A program made the position numbers and the translations under genes. Below, in pieces: positions 27,661 through 36,910 of a stretch of 64,000 nt of DNA (position 1 is the stretch's first letter; every line of letters starts with the position of its first letter). Origin of the DNA: Planctomycetaceae bacterium (GTDB taxonomy: Bacteria > Planctomycetota > Planctomycetia > Planctomycetales > Planctomycetaceae); the NCBI GenBank assembly GCA_020638955.1, contig JACKHO010000004.1:124001-188000 (forward strand). The letters run 5' to 3'. The notes under the pieces are model-generated. The model was given only the letters and a program-made list of their open reading frames with translations, was not told the origin of the DNA and ran no database searches.

Positions 27661-29217
27661 ATGTCTGCACTGCCTCCGTTTCTTGTACTGCACCCCGAGG
27701 ACCATGTTGTCGTCGCACGCCACGCCGTGACGGTGGGAACCGTCTGGTCAGGTGGTGGCCATGCAAATGTCGTCGTGCAGCAGCCCATTGAAATGGGACA
27801 CAAAATGGCGGTGGTGGACATTCCGGCGGGCACAGCCATCCGAAAGTACGGCCAGCCCATTGGCTTTGCCTCGGAAGACATTCCCGCTGGACATCATGTA
27901 CACACCCACAATGTCGGGCTGGGGAAACTCGACCAGAACTACGAGTTCTGCACCGCCATCCCGCCAGCCCCACTCGTTCCGGCTCCACGGACTTTTCAGG
28001 GTTATCGCCGTGCGAATGGAAAGGCAGGAACACGAAACTACATTGCCATCATCAGCACGGTGAACTGCTCGGCGACATCCTCACGTTACATCGCGAATGC
28101 TTTCGATGACTCCGTGCTGAAAGACTACCCGCACATCGATGGAGTGGTGCCGCTCGTCCATAAAGGTGGTTGTGCTCTCGAGTACGGCGGGGTAGATCAT
28201 CGACAGCTGAACCGCACGTTGGCTGGATTTGCGCGGCATCCGAACGTTGTGGCGTATCTCATTGTGGGGCTCGGCTGCGAGTCGGCCCAGGCCAGCTTTC
28301 TGGCAGAAGAACACCAACTCGTGCAACTCGACGCTCCCGGCGGTCCAGAACGGTCGAGCGGCCCGTTGATCATGAACATCCAGGATGAAGGGGGAGTTGC
28401 CAAAACGGTGAAACGCGGGGTAGATCGTCTCCACGAAATGCTCAGGGAACTCGACCACCTCGAGCGCGAACCAATTCCCGTCTCGGAAATCATGCTGGCC
28501 ACCGAATGCGGCGGGAGCGATGGCAGTAGCGGCATAACGGCCAACCCTGCACTGGGAGTGGCCAGCGATATGCTGGTCGCCCACGGTGGGACGTCCATAT
28601 TGTCCGAAGTTCCGGAAATCTATGGTGGCGAACACCTGCTGCTGCGGCGGGCGGTGAGTCGCGAAGTCGGCGAGAAACTCCTCGAACGAATCCGCTGGTG
28701 GGAAGATTACGCCCGCCGGTTCGATGCGCAAATCGACAACAATCCCTCCTACGGCAACAAACGCGGTGGCCTGACGACGATTTACGAAAAGTCCCTCGGA
28801 GCAATTGCCAAGGGCGGCAGCACGGCCTTACGCGCCGTCTACGAATACGCCGAACCGGTTACCGAACGCGGTTTCGTCGTCATGGATTCCCCCGGATACG
28901 ATCCTCCCTCCGTGACTGGCATGGTCGCCGGCGGTGCGAATGTCGTTGTGTTCACCACCGGCCGCGGCAGTTGTTTCGGCTGCAAGCCGGTTCCCACAAT
29001 TAAAGTCGCGACCAATTCCCCCATGTTTCGACACATGCCGGAGGACATGGATATCAACGCAGGCACCATCCTGGATGGTGAAGCGACTGTGGAAAGTGTT
29101 GGCGCCGAGATTTTCGAGAAAGTCATCGCCGTCGCCAGTGGCGAACAAACCAAAAGCGAAGCCCAGGGAATTGGCGACGAAGAGTTCTGCCCTTGGGTTC
29201 CCGGCCCTGTTTTTTAA
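27661..29217 (+). CDS. UxaA family altronate/galactarate dehydratase
   Basis: 518 residues with both parts of UxaA: an N-terminal SAF domain (about 5-95, HPEDHVVVARHAVTVGTVWS) and the main domain from about 118 (GYRRANGKAGTRNYIAIIST, LIVGLGCESAQASFLAEE, MLATECGGSDGSSGITANPA, KSLGAIAKGGSTALRAVYEY and the Cys-rich TTGRGSCFGCKPVPTIKVAT). The enzyme class dehydrates altronate or galactarate to 2-keto-3-deoxy acids in hexuronate catabolism. Which substrate is used cannot be told. No uxaB, uxaC or kdgK is adjacent. queE follows 70 bases downstream. Confidence 0.88.
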   Translation: MSALPPFLVLHPEDHVVVARHAVTVGTVWSGGGHANVVVQQPIEMGHKMAVVDIPAGTAIRKYGQPIGFASEDIPAGHHVHTHNVGLGKLDQNYEFCTAIPPAPLVPAPRTFQGYRRANGKAGTRNYIAIISTVNCSATSSRYIANAFDDSVLKDYPHIDGVVPLVHKGGCALEYGGVDHRQLNRTLAGFARHPNVVAYLIVGLGCESAQASFLAEEHQLVQLDAPGGPERSSGPLIMNIQDEGGVAKTVKRGVDRLHEMLRELDHLEREPIPVSEIMLATECGGSDGSSGITANPALGVASDMLVAHGGTSILSEVPEIYGGEHLLLRRAVSREVGEKLLERIRWWEDYARRFDAQIDNNPSYGNKRGGLTTIYEKSLGAIAKGGSTALRAVYEYAEPVTERGFVVMDSPGYDPPSVTGMVAGGANVVVFTTGRGSCFGCKPVPTIKVATNSPMFRHMPEDMDINAGTILDGEATVESVGAEIFEKVIAVASGEQTKSEAQGIGDEEFCPWVPGPVF

Positions 29218-29287
29218 GAGTTAGGGATCGTTTGCCTTCCAGCAATTCCTGAATCCTGGCTCCTACTTCCTAACTCCTCCTGACTCC

Positions 29288-29965
29288 ATGTGGGTTTCCG
29301 AGATATTTCAGTCCGTCCAAGGCGAAGGGATGCACGTCGGCGTTCCGAGTGCCTTCCTGCGCACCAGTGGCTGCAATCTCCGCTGCTCATTTTGTGACAC
29401 CCCCTACACATCTTGGGAACCGGAAGGAGACGAACGAACAACCGAATCCCTAATTGATGAACTGAGTGGCTTTGGCATTGAACACATTGTCATTACCGGC
29501 GGTGAACCGACACTCGTGGCGGAAATCGTTCCGCTCACTTCAGAACTCGCTGGTCGCGGACACGTCATTACCATCGAGACTGCGGGGACGGTATTCCGTC
29601 CACTTGCCGCAGGGCTGATATCTCTCAGCCCCAAGCTGAAAAACTCCATTCCATTCGGGACTGCTTGGGAACGGCGTCACGACGAACGACGGCATCGTCC
29701 CGAGGTCATTCGCCAGTGGCTCGCCGGATACTGCTGTCAGTTCAAATTCGTTGTCGACAAACCCGAAGACATTGAGGAAGTTGAGAAGTACCTCTCAGAG
29801 TTTCCAGAAGCCGCAGCGCACACCGTGTTCCTCATGCCGCAGGGAACAACCATCGAAGCTCTTCACGAACGCATGGAATGGATGACGCCACTCGCGGAAG
29901 CACGCGGCTGGAAAGTTTCGCCTCGGCGGCATATCGAACTGTTTGGCAACACGAGGGGCACCTGA
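29288..29965 (+). CDS. queE: 7-carboxy-7-deazaguanine synthase
   Basis: A radical SAM enzyme of queuosine precursor synthesis that forms CDG from carboxytetrahydropterin. 225 residues. N-terminal VSEIFQSVQGEGMHVGVPSA is the family signature, then the cluster motif CxxxCxxC (C29, C33, C36 in SGCNLRCSFCDTPY), VITGGEPTL for SAM, and KFVVDKPED towards the end. Some 20 residues around ERRHDERRHRPEVIRQWL are an insertion-like loop. The following methyltransferase starts one base after the stop, so they are probably co-translated. Other queuosine genes are absent here. Confidence 0.94.
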   Translation: MWVSEIFQSVQGEGMHVGVPSAFLRTSGCNLRCSFCDTPYTSWEPEGDERTTESLIDELSGFGIEHIVITGGEPTLVAEIVPLTSELAGRGHVITIETAGTVFRPLAAGLISLSPKLKNSIPFGTAWERRHDERRHRPEVIRQWLAGYCCQFKFVVDKPEDIEEVEKYLSEFPEAAAHTVFLMPQGTTIEALHERMEWMTPLAEARGWKVSPRRHIELFGNTRGT

Positions 29966-29966
29966 C

Positions 29967-31142
29967 ATGGCACAGGGGCTCGACTCACCTGATGTCCTGC
30001 GGCAACTGCGGGCAACGCCCGAACTGCTCGCACAAATTGCCGGCGCCGAATCGGTCGACATGAGTTTACAGACGCAGTTGCGTCGTGACTTTCCGGCGGA
30101 ATTGGTGGTCGCCGCACTGCAACTGCACGAAAGCCGTGTCCGTGCCCGCAAGAAGTTTTCTCGCGCCGACGATATGTGGCTCACGCGTGTTGGTGTCGAG
30201 CAGAGCACGGCTGAAGCGGTCGCGCAGTATAAGGCGGAACGTATTCGCGGTGCTGATTTCGTCTGGGACGTTTGTTGCGGAATTGGAAGTGACAGCATCG
30301 CACTGGCACAGGTCGTGAATCGCGTTGAAGCAGTCGATTTATCTGAAGCCGCCTGCCTGCGCGCAGCCTGGAACTGCGAGGTCTACGGTGTCGAAAGTTC
30401 GGTGAACATGCAAGTGGCCGATGCAACCTCACTCGACTACGCCGGAAAGCTGGTGCATATCGATCCCGACCGCCGGGCCGGTCAGTCACGCTCGACACGC
30501 ATTGAAACGTACCAGCCGGGACTTGAATTCCTTCAGCAACTGACGACAACTGCGGTCGGTGGTGCCATCAAGCTGTCGCCAGCCAGTAATTTCGGCGGCA
30601 AGTTCCCGGACTGCGAAGTCGAACTCATCAGCCATCAGGGGGAATGCAAAGAGGCGACCGTCTGGTTTGGAAGTTGCCGACTCGAGCATCCCTGGCGCGC
30701 CACCGTGTTACCCGCAGGAGCCACGATCTCGGGTGACCCGTTTTACGTTCGCAGTCCAGTCGGCCCGCTTCAGCAGTACATGTACGACCCCAATCCCGCT
30801 GTTGTCCGCGCCGGGCTGATCGACGTCCTGGCGACACAAGAGGGATTCACGCGGCTCGACGCGTCCGAAGAATACCTGACATCAGGTCAGCCGGTGGACA
30901 GCCCGTTTGTCAGCAGTTTTCGGGTACTGGATAGTTTCCCGCACAACCGCAAAGAACTGTCCAAAATTGTCGCGGGACATGAAATTGGCGAGTTGGAAAT
31001 CAAGTGTCGTCACGTCCCTGTGGACGTGGACGCACTCCGTAAGAAACTCAAGCTGAACGGCCCCAATCGACGCACGTTGTTCATTGCGAAGATTGAAGGC
31101 CGTACCCGCTATGTCCTCGCTGAACGAGTGGATCAGAACTAA
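29967..31142 (+). CDS. class I SAM methyltransferase, THUMP-like domain protein
   Basis: 391 residues from ATG 29967 (GAGGGG upstream, one base after the queE TGA). A helical N-terminus (LLAQIAGAESVDMSLQTQL) is followed by a Rossmann methyltransferase core with motif I DFVWDVCCGIGSDSIALA and VEAVDLSEAACLRAAWNCEV, then HIDPDRRAG. The C-terminal about 100 residues (FRVLDSFPHNRKELSKIVAG, RRTLFIAKIEGRTRYVLAER) match the THUMP-like domain of this family. The substrate is unknown, possibly RNA. An upstream TTG start in frame is less likely. Confidence 0.82.
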   Translation: MAQGLDSPDVLRQLRATPELLAQIAGAESVDMSLQTQLRRDFPAELVVAALQLHESRVRARKKFSRADDMWLTRVGVEQSTAEAVAQYKAERIRGADFVWDVCCGIGSDSIALAQVVNRVEAVDLSEAACLRAAWNCEVYGVESSVNMQVADATSLDYAGKLVHIDPDRRAGQSRSTRIETYQPGLEFLQQLTTTAVGGAIKLSPASNFGGKFPDCEVELISHQGECKEATVWFGSCRLEHPWRATVLPAGATISGDPFYVRSPVGPLQQYMYDPNPAVVRAGLIDVLATQEGFTRLDASEEYLTSGQPVDSPFVSSFRVLDSFPHNRKELSKIVAGHEIGELEIKCRHVPVDVDALRKKLKLNGPNRRTLFIAKIEGRTRYVLAERVDQN

Positions 31143-31148
31143 GCGGTG

Positions 31149-32090
31149 TTACTCGCGGTCGGCCTGTGGGCGGACGGTCAATGCTGGTCCAACGCCATTC
31201 CGGGGTTGAACACTTGCACTTCCCGCAGCGTCGGCGATTTTCTTGGTCATCGACGTGTTGGCATCCATGGTTTCACGCAGCAACACATACTTGTCGTTCA
31301 GGTCGTGACGCAGAACATCGACATTGGCGAGCACTGCATTTCGTTCCGTTTCGAGTCGGCGAACCGTTTCCACGAGACCATCAACCACTTCCTGCTCAGC
31401 CCCTTGGGGTGCATCGGGGTCGCCATTCAGTTCGGCTTTGCGTTGAGCCAGTGACTCTTCCGACTCGATGACTTCTTCGTTAAGAGTCTTCAGTTGCTCG
31501 CGTTGAACTTCCAAATGACGCTGCGCAATCAGGATTTGACCATCCAGTTCTGAGATTGCGGAAATCCAACCGAACGGAATGGTATCACGCACGTGATACA
31601 CTCCTCGCAACTGCTCCCAGCCTTCTTCTTCACCCGGGTACAAAGTGCGGGTGATCTGGCAGGTAGCACTGTCGATTCGTAACTCGGACAGCTTAAACTC
31701 ACCAAGGAATTGTGCCTCTTCCGGACTTGTATGCGCGAAGAGAAATACATTCGGCAACGGCTTACCTAGCGCCTGGGCCTTCTGGCCGAGTCCTTTTCCG
31801 GAGCCGACGCCGATTTCAATCGCACCGTTTTCGCCTTGAGAACGATTGCCATTGGCGGCCGTCCAGGCGTCACCCCAGCTGTGTCGGGCATTGATGAGCT
31901 CTTCGGTCAGAGCGGCGGTCTTCGCCTTTTCCACACGCAAAGTATCTGCACTCTGCTGCGCCGCCTGTAGCGACGTGTCGAGCTTCGCCTTCCAGTTGCT
32001 GCGAATGTCCAGCAACATGGTGGTAAAAACTACCGCCGTAATGACGAGTGGTATCGAAAACCACAGTAACACTTTGCCGAGAATATGCAT
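31149..32090 (-). CDS. membrane-anchored coiled-coil protein
   Basis: 313 residues. It has one N-terminal membrane helix (LLWFSIPLVITAVVFTTMLL), a coiled coil (about 30-75, LQAAQQSADTLRVEKAKTAA), a globular centre (about 80-180, PNVFLFAHTSPEEAQFLGEF and GVYHVRDTIPFGWI), and a second long coiled coil (about 185-285, LNEEVIESEESLAQRKAELN and VVDGLVETVRRLETERNAVL). It converges with the methyltransferase gene, 6 bases apart. I do not recognise the family. The predicted location is the cytoplasmic membrane with a periplasmic body. Confidence 0.65.
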   Translation of the reverse strand: MHILGKVLLWFSIPLVITAVVFTTMLLDIRSNWKAKLDTSLQAAQQSADTLRVEKAKTAALTEELINARHSWGDAWTAANGNRSQGENGAIEIGVGSGKGLGQKAQALGKPLPNVFLFAHTSPEEAQFLGEFKLSELRIDSATCQITRTLYPGEEEGWEQLRGVYHVRDTIPFGWISAISELDGQILIAQRHLEVQREQLKTLNEEVIESEESLAQRKAELNGDPDAPQGAEQEVVDGLVETVRRLETERNAVLANVDVLRHDLNDKYVLLRETMDANTSMTKKIADAAGSASVQPRNGVGPALTVRPQADRE

Positions 32091-32458
32091 GGATATCTCC
32101 CTGAGGACGTCGCCACAGGATTAGACACGTGCCGAGGAACGGGGAATGTGCGCAAAACAATTCCTATCTTCTCCAATCGGCGATCACGTCGTCGATCCCC
32201 AGTTCACATTCCGAGCGTCTAAACTTAGGAATTACGTGGGGAATTCCGACTGGATTGATCGTACGGACTGTAATTGGGCGGGGTCAAGCGCCAAGTTCTG
32301 CCGCAGCCAACACGATTCACCAAACTTCCAAACAGTTCGCAGCAACAGTCGATTTTGCAGCGATTCGCCAAATGCCCCTGATTGCACTGGAATGGATTGG
32401 GAAATCCGACGAAACCACAGGGTGATTCCCCACCAAATCTTTGTGAATTACTGAACTC
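32091..32458. other. 368-bp divergent intergenic region
   Basis: It lies between the divergent coiled-coil gene and the histidine kinase gene. No supported gene and no strong structured element was found; promoters for both are expected. Confidence 0.45.
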
Positions 32459-33280
32459 ATGTCCCAACCTGAACTCGACGCACTGAAGGCAGAAAACGAG
32501 CGACTCCAAGCAGAAAACGCCCAACTGCTTGAGCAATTGCTGGCGGCTCAAAAGCTCGGTTCGGTTGGGGAACTTGCGTCGTCGATTACGCATGAGTTCA
32601 ACAATATCCTCACCACCGTCATCAACTACGCCAAGTTGGGATTGCGGCACCGCACTGACGAAATGCGGGATAAATCTTTCAACAAAATTCTCGCGGCAGG
32701 CCAACGTGCCTCGAAAATCACGACTGGCATGCTTTCTTACGCTCGCTCGCGGGGAGACCGTCGCGAGCCCATGCAGCTCAAGCAACTAGTCAACGACGTG
32801 CTCGTGCTGGTCGAAAAAGATTTGCAGAAGCACCGCATCAGCCTCGACCTGAAGTTCAACGGCGACCCTTACGCCGAGGTCAACGCCAGCCAGATTCAGC
32901 AGGTTTTGCTGAACCTCATTATCAATGCCCGCCAGGCGATGGGTGAGGGGGGGAGCCTCGCGATTTCCGTCACTGAGAAGCAAGACGAAAGCTCGGCAGA
33001 ACTCGCCGTTCGGGACACCGGTTCCGGCATCCCGCCCGAAACGTTGCCCCACATTTTCGACAAGTTCTACTCGACAAAATCGGCCGACGAAAATGGCCAG
33101 GGTGGCACAGGGCTCGGTCTGGCCATGTGCAAAGACGTCATTGAATCGCACAATGGGCGTATTCGAGTGGAAACCGCAATCGGTCACGGCACGCAGTTTA
33201 CCATCAAACTGCCGCTCGTCGCGAAACCGTCGTTCATCCGTACTGACGAAACTCAGGCTCCAGCCCAGCGAGCGGGATGA
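32459..33280 (+). CDS. soluble histidine kinase with N-terminal coiled coil
   Basis: 273 residues. A short coiled coil (about 5-32, ALKAENERLQAENAQLLEQL) leads into a HisKA domain with H45 in SSITHEFNNILTTVINYAKL. The HATPase domain has an N box (LNLIINARQAMGEGGSLAI), G1 (DTGSGIPPETLP), an F box (IFDKFYSTKS) and G2 (GGTGLGLAMCKDVIESHNG). There is no membrane or sensor domain, so it must receive input through a partner. The nearest receiver protein is 1.5 kb downstream (34764), with a membrane protein gene between. Phosphotransfer to that protein is only a suggestion. Confidence 0.9.
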   Translation: MSQPELDALKAENERLQAENAQLLEQLLAAQKLGSVGELASSITHEFNNILTTVINYAKLGLRHRTDEMRDKSFNKILAAGQRASKITTGMLSYARSRGDRREPMQLKQLVNDVLVLVEKDLQKHRISLDLKFNGDPYAEVNASQIQQVLLNLIINARQAMGEGGSLAISVTEKQDESSAELAVRDTGSGIPPETLPHIFDKFYSTKSADENGQGGTGLGLAMCKDVIESHNGRIRVETAIGHGTQFTIKLPLVAKPSFIRTDETQAPAQRAG

Positions 33281-33311
33281 CGCCCAACTCTCCGTGGCCT
33301 AAGCTACCGAG

Positions 33312-34628
33312 ATGTCTGCATCCGCCGAGCCCCCTGCATCGAACCGCGTTCCATACGCCATTCTGTTAGCGATCATCCTCGCTGGCATTACGGTTCGATT
33401 GGCAGTCATGCTCCGCTATCCGGGCAATATGCAGGAGGATACCGACGCATACCTCGGCATCGCCCACAGCATTGTCGACGGTCGAGGCTTTTCGTCGCCG
33501 GGAACGGACATTCCTACGGCATTTCGTCCCCCGCTCTACCCGCTCCTGCTCGCCGCCTCCGGTCCGGCGAATTCTTTGGGACGCTGTGCACTGCACCTCG
33601 CCCTTTCGGCACTCATGCTCGTGGCCATTTGGCAGTGCGGACGTCGATTACAACTCTCCGTGCTGGGATGCGGATTGGCCACCTTGCTGGCAGCGTTTGA
33701 TCCTCTACTCATCTGGTACGGATCATACCCCATGACCGAAACGCTCTGCTCCGCGCTGTCCGCATTCATGCTGCTCCGATGGACGAGCCCCGAATCAGTG
33801 AATGGCAAGAGCGGATTTGTCACCGGAGTACTGTTTGGCCTGTGCGTCCTCGCCCGTCCCACGTACTGGCCCTGGGGCGTTCTCGCAGGATTGTGGTTCA
33901 TCGCTCGCTGCGGCTGGTCGACGTCACAGACTGTTCAATCGAACGTCACTGACAACGGTCGCTGGAAGATCTGGGCGGCAGCAATGGGCGGCGTTTTGTT
34001 GTGCGTAACCCCCTGGGTTGTCCGCAACTGGTACTGGCTCGAAACACCCATCCTCATGACAACCCACGGCGGCTACACATTGAGGTTAGCTAACAACGAA
34101 AGTTTCTATCGCGAAGAAGTGAATCAGCCTTGGGGAACCATTTGGACCGGCAACGCGTTTGACGAGTGGACCGCAACCTGGCAGCAGGAACTCGCCGACG
34201 CCGGGGTGCAGGGAGAAATCGAGACCGATCGCTGGCAAAGCCGCAAAGCGAAGGAATTCATTTCACAACATCCGAGGCCGTTTCTCAAGGCGTGTGTGCA
34301 TCGTGTCCGCATGTTCTGGAACATCAAACCGGTTGGTGATTTGAGCTCACGTATTCCATCGGCAGTCCTGTTCGCCATAGGAGTGGGCTATACCGTCTGG
34401 TGGGTCCTGGCTCTCGTCGGACTCATTAAGATTTGTCGCCAGCGACTTGCAACCTGGGTACCAGTTTTGCTGCTTCTGTTCTCCTTCACCGTCGTTCACG
34501 CTGTCTATTGGAGCAACATGCGCTTACGTGCGCCGGTTGTGCCGGGCGTCGCTTTGCTGGCTGGTCTGGCTGTCTCCCGGAATAACAAAATCATCCGCGA
34601 GTCAGCCGCAACCGACCAAAATCCATAA
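33312..34628 (+). CDS. PMT/ArnT-like membrane glycosyltransferase (GT-C type)
   Basis: 438 residues with about ten membrane helices. The first extracytoplasmic loop holds PGNMQEDTDAYLGIAHSIVD, whose acidic D-T-D fits the catalytic loop of GT-C enzymes such as ArnT and PMT, followed by PTAFRPPLYPLLLA. The family moves sugars from polyprenyl-phosphate donors to lipid or protein. A soluble loop at about 245-320 (THGGYTLRLANNESFYREEV) is typical. It lies 31 bases after the histidine kinase gene, so probably in the same transcript. Donor and acceptor are unknown. Confidence 0.75.
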   Translation: MSASAEPPASNRVPYAILLAIILAGITVRLAVMLRYPGNMQEDTDAYLGIAHSIVDGRGFSSPGTDIPTAFRPPLYPLLLAASGPANSLGRCALHLALSALMLVAIWQCGRRLQLSVLGCGLATLLAAFDPLLIWYGSYPMTETLCSALSAFMLLRWTSPESVNGKSGFVTGVLFGLCVLARPTYWPWGVLAGLWFIARCGWSTSQTVQSNVTDNGRWKIWAAAMGGVLLCVTPWVVRNWYWLETPILMTTHGGYTLRLANNESFYREEVNQPWGTIWTGNAFDEWTATWQQELADAGVQGEIETDRWQSRKAKEFISQHPRPFLKACVHRVRMFWNIKPVGDLSSRIPSAVLFAIGVGYTVWWVLALVGLIKICRQRLATWVPVLLLLFSFTVVHAVYWSNMRLRAPVVPGVALLAGLAVSRNNKIIRESAATDQNP

Positions 34629-34635
34629 CGCCACA

Positions 34636-34740
34636 ATGCTGCAACGCTCGACTCAGTCGACTCTTCTGGCAGTCTTGCTTGGCATGGGCACGCTGGCAGG
34701 GTATGTTGAAAGCGTCCTGGAAGGTTCTCACATGTTGTGA
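34636..34740 (+). CDS. possible 34-residue hydrophobic peptide or truncated signal-bearing gene
   Basis: ATG 34636 to TGA 34738-34740 encodes MLQRSTQSTLLAVLLGMGTL, then AGYVESVLEGSHML. It looks like a signal peptide or membrane helix followed by a stop. It resembles the N-termini of planctomycete secreted proteins. It begins 8 bases after the preceding stop, and a strong Shine-Dalgarno for the next gene follows it. It is either a tiny membrane peptide or the leftover head of a lost gene. Weak evidence. Confidence 0.25.
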   Translation: MLQRSTQSTLLAVLLGMGTLAGYVESVLEGSHML

Positions 34741-34763
34741 GATGAGGCCAAAAGGAGGGGGGA

Positions 34764-35666
34764 ATGGTCACAGTACTGATTGTGGACGACTCAGCATTCG
34801 ACCGCAAACTTGCCGGCGGGTTGCTTACGAAGAATAGTGAGTGGCAGGTCAAGTACGCCGAAGATGGTGCCAAAGCGTTGGCCATGCTCGACGAGGTCCA
34901 CCCCGACCTCATTCTCACCGACCTGCAAATGCCCGAAGTCAACGGGCTCGAACTGGTGCAAACCGTCAAAGCGGAGCATCCCAATTTGCCCGTTGTCCTA
35001 ATGACCGGCCAGGGCAGCGAAACCATTGCCGTTAAGGCTTTGCAGGAAGGGGCAGCCAGTTACGTTCCCAAAAGTTCGCTCTCCACAATACTGCATGAAA
35101 CCATTACTCGGGTCCTGTCCATTGCCGGAGAATGGGCTCGGAAGAAGACCATTATGGAACGGATGGAATCGTTCCAGAGTCGGTTCGTCATGGGGAATGA
35201 TCCGAACTTGCTCATGGCCCTCGTCGCCCACCTGCAAACCATTCTCACCGACATGAACGTGCTGTCGGAATCCGACCGACTTCGTTGCGGCGTCGCACTC
35301 GAAGAAGCCCTGCTTAACGCTTCGTATCACGGCAACCTGGAAGTCAGTTCCAAACTGCGTGAAACAGACCACGCCCAGTACTACGAACTGGCACGCCAGC
35401 GCACTGAGCAAGAACCATACGGCAACCGCGTCATCAACATCGATGTCAAAATCGACAGCGATGGCCTGCGGTACGTCGTGAAAGATGAAGGTCCAGGCTT
35501 CGACCCCGCCAGCCTCCCCGATCCCACCGATCCCGCCAACCTCGAACGACCTTGCGGACGTGGCGTCCTGCTCATGCGGACGTTCATGGACAAGGTCGAG
35601 TACAATCCCCAGGGGAATGAGGTCACTATGGTGAAGCACACCGTGCCGGAAACCGCGACCAAGTAG
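34764..35666 (+). CDS. response regulator receiver fused to RsbW-like HATPase
   Basis: 300 residues. The receiver domain (about 1-120) has acidic pocket D8-D9, phospho-acceptor D53 in ILTDLQMPEVNGLELV, T81 in LMTGQGS and K103 in YVPKSS. After a helical linker comes a serine-kinase-type ATPase (about 160-295): CGVALEEALLNASYHGNLEV, VKDEGPGFDPASLPDP, and GRGVLLMRTFMDKVEYNPQG. This resembles anti-sigma regulatory kinases (HATPase_c_2). AAGGAGGGG lies just upstream of ATG. It may act as a phosphorylation-switched regulator of an anti-anti-sigma factor. No sigma or STAS gene is adjacent. Confidence 0.88.
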   Translation: MVTVLIVDDSAFDRKLAGGLLTKNSEWQVKYAEDGAKALAMLDEVHPDLILTDLQMPEVNGLELVQTVKAEHPNLPVVLMTGQGSETIAVKALQEGAASYVPKSSLSTILHETITRVLSIAGEWARKKTIMERMESFQSRFVMGNDPNLLMALVAHLQTILTDMNVLSESDRLRCGVALEEALLNASYHGNLEVSSKLRETDHAQYYELARQRTEQEPYGNRVINIDVKIDSDGLRYVVKDEGPGFDPASLPDPTDPANLERPCGRGVLLMRTFMDKVEYNPQGNEVTMVKHTVPETATK

Positions 35667-35710
35667 AGTACAACTTCGAAACCACTTCGATTCACCAAGG
35701 AGAGTTTACT

Positions 35711-36808
35711 GTGCCTAAGCCGTATTTGGGTTTGCTGGCTTTGTTCGTAACGTCGGTCATGGCGTTTGCCGGACCGGTTGAAGACAACATCGCCGCAATC
35801 AAATCTGTCCCGCCTCGCGGAGAACAGAATGTCGCCGCCGCGAAGGCCGCCAGTTGGTTATCGCAGTCAGCGACCGCTGAGGACCTCGTCCCTATTCTCG
35901 CCGCCATGAACGACGCCGATCCACTCGCCGCCAACTGGCTGCGCGGAGCGTTTGAATCAGTCACCGCTCGAACCATCAGCGACCAGAAGTTCCCCGCAGA
36001 TCAAATCGAAGCCTTCGCCAAAGACACATCAAATACCCCGCGAGTACGTCGACTCGCCTACGAATGGCTCATTAAGGTCGATGAGTCGGCCCCGAAGCGA
36101 TTCGACTTGCTGAACGACCCCAGCCCCGAAATGCGACGCGACGCCGTGGCCGCACTCATCGAACAGGCGGAGCAGGCCGACGAAGACGCTTCCCGCGTGA
36201 TTTGGCAGAAAGCCATTGTGGCTGCCGTTGACGAAGATCAGGTCGACACCATTTCGAAGGCACTCAAGAAACTCGAAATCCCGTTCAACTATGTCGATCA
36301 CTTCGGACTGGTCGTCGACTGGCACGTCATTGGACCGTTTGACAACCACGAAATGAAAGGCTTCCCGGTTCCTTACCCACCAGAAAAAGAAGTGCGGCTC
36401 GACGCCACATACGAAGGCCAGAAAGGTCCCGTGAAGTGGGAACCGTTTCACTCCGAAGAATCCGACGGTGCCTTCGATCTCGCCAAACTCACCGAACCAC
36501 ACAAGGGAGCCGTCGATTACATTTACACGGAATTCAATGCGGGCGGGGCACAGGACGTGGAATTCCGACTCGGCACAGCCAACGCCTGGAAGTTGTGGGT
36601 CAACGACGAACTCGTCTTCGCCCGTGAAGAATATCATCGCGGCATGCGATTTGATCAGTACATCGTGCCAGGCAAGCTGAAGGCTGGTAAGAACACCATT
36701 CTCATCAAGGTCTGTCAGAACGAGCAGGATCAGGACTGGGCTCAGCGCTGGGCCGTGCAGTTCCGCATTTGCAACACCGAAGGCCGCGCGGTTCATCCTG
36801 TGGAATAG
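35711..36808 (+). CDS. secreted helical-repeat protein with beta-sandwich C-terminus
   Basis: 365 residues from GTG 35711 (AAGGAGAG upstream), with a signal peptide (GLLALFVTSVMAFA). Residues about 20-190 look like HEAT/armadillo helices (NTPRVRRLAYEWLIKVDESA, SPEMRRDAVAALIEQAEQAD). From about 200 the sequence shows VDWHVIGPFDNHEMKGFPVP and AWKLWVNDELVFAREEYHRG with DQYIVPGKLKAGKNTILIKV, a carbohydrate-binding-type jelly-roll seen in many planctomycete secreted proteins. The precise function is unknown. The PQQ-like beta-propeller gene follows on the same strand. Confidence 0.7.
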   Translation: MPKPYLGLLALFVTSVMAFAGPVEDNIAAIKSVPPRGEQNVAAAKAASWLSQSATAEDLVPILAAMNDADPLAANWLRGAFESVTARTISDQKFPADQIEAFAKDTSNTPRVRRLAYEWLIKVDESAPKRFDLLNDPSPEMRRDAVAALIEQAEQADEDASRVIWQKAIVAAVDEDQVDTISKALKKLEIPFNYVDHFGLVVDWHVIGPFDNHEMKGFPVPYPPEKEVRLDATYEGQKGPVKWEPFHSEESDGAFDLAKLTEPHKGAVDYIYTEFNAGGAQDVEFRLGTANAWKLWVNDELVFAREEYHRGMRFDQYIVPGKLKAGKNTILIKVCQNEQDQDWAQRWAVQFRICNTEGRAVHPVE

Positions 36809-36910
36809 TTCCGGATTAAGAACCAGGTAGCACAGAAATTCCTGTCTGTGGATTTACTTCGGTCCCATTCAAATCCCTTCCTACACTTCATCCAACTGAA
36901 TCATACTTCC

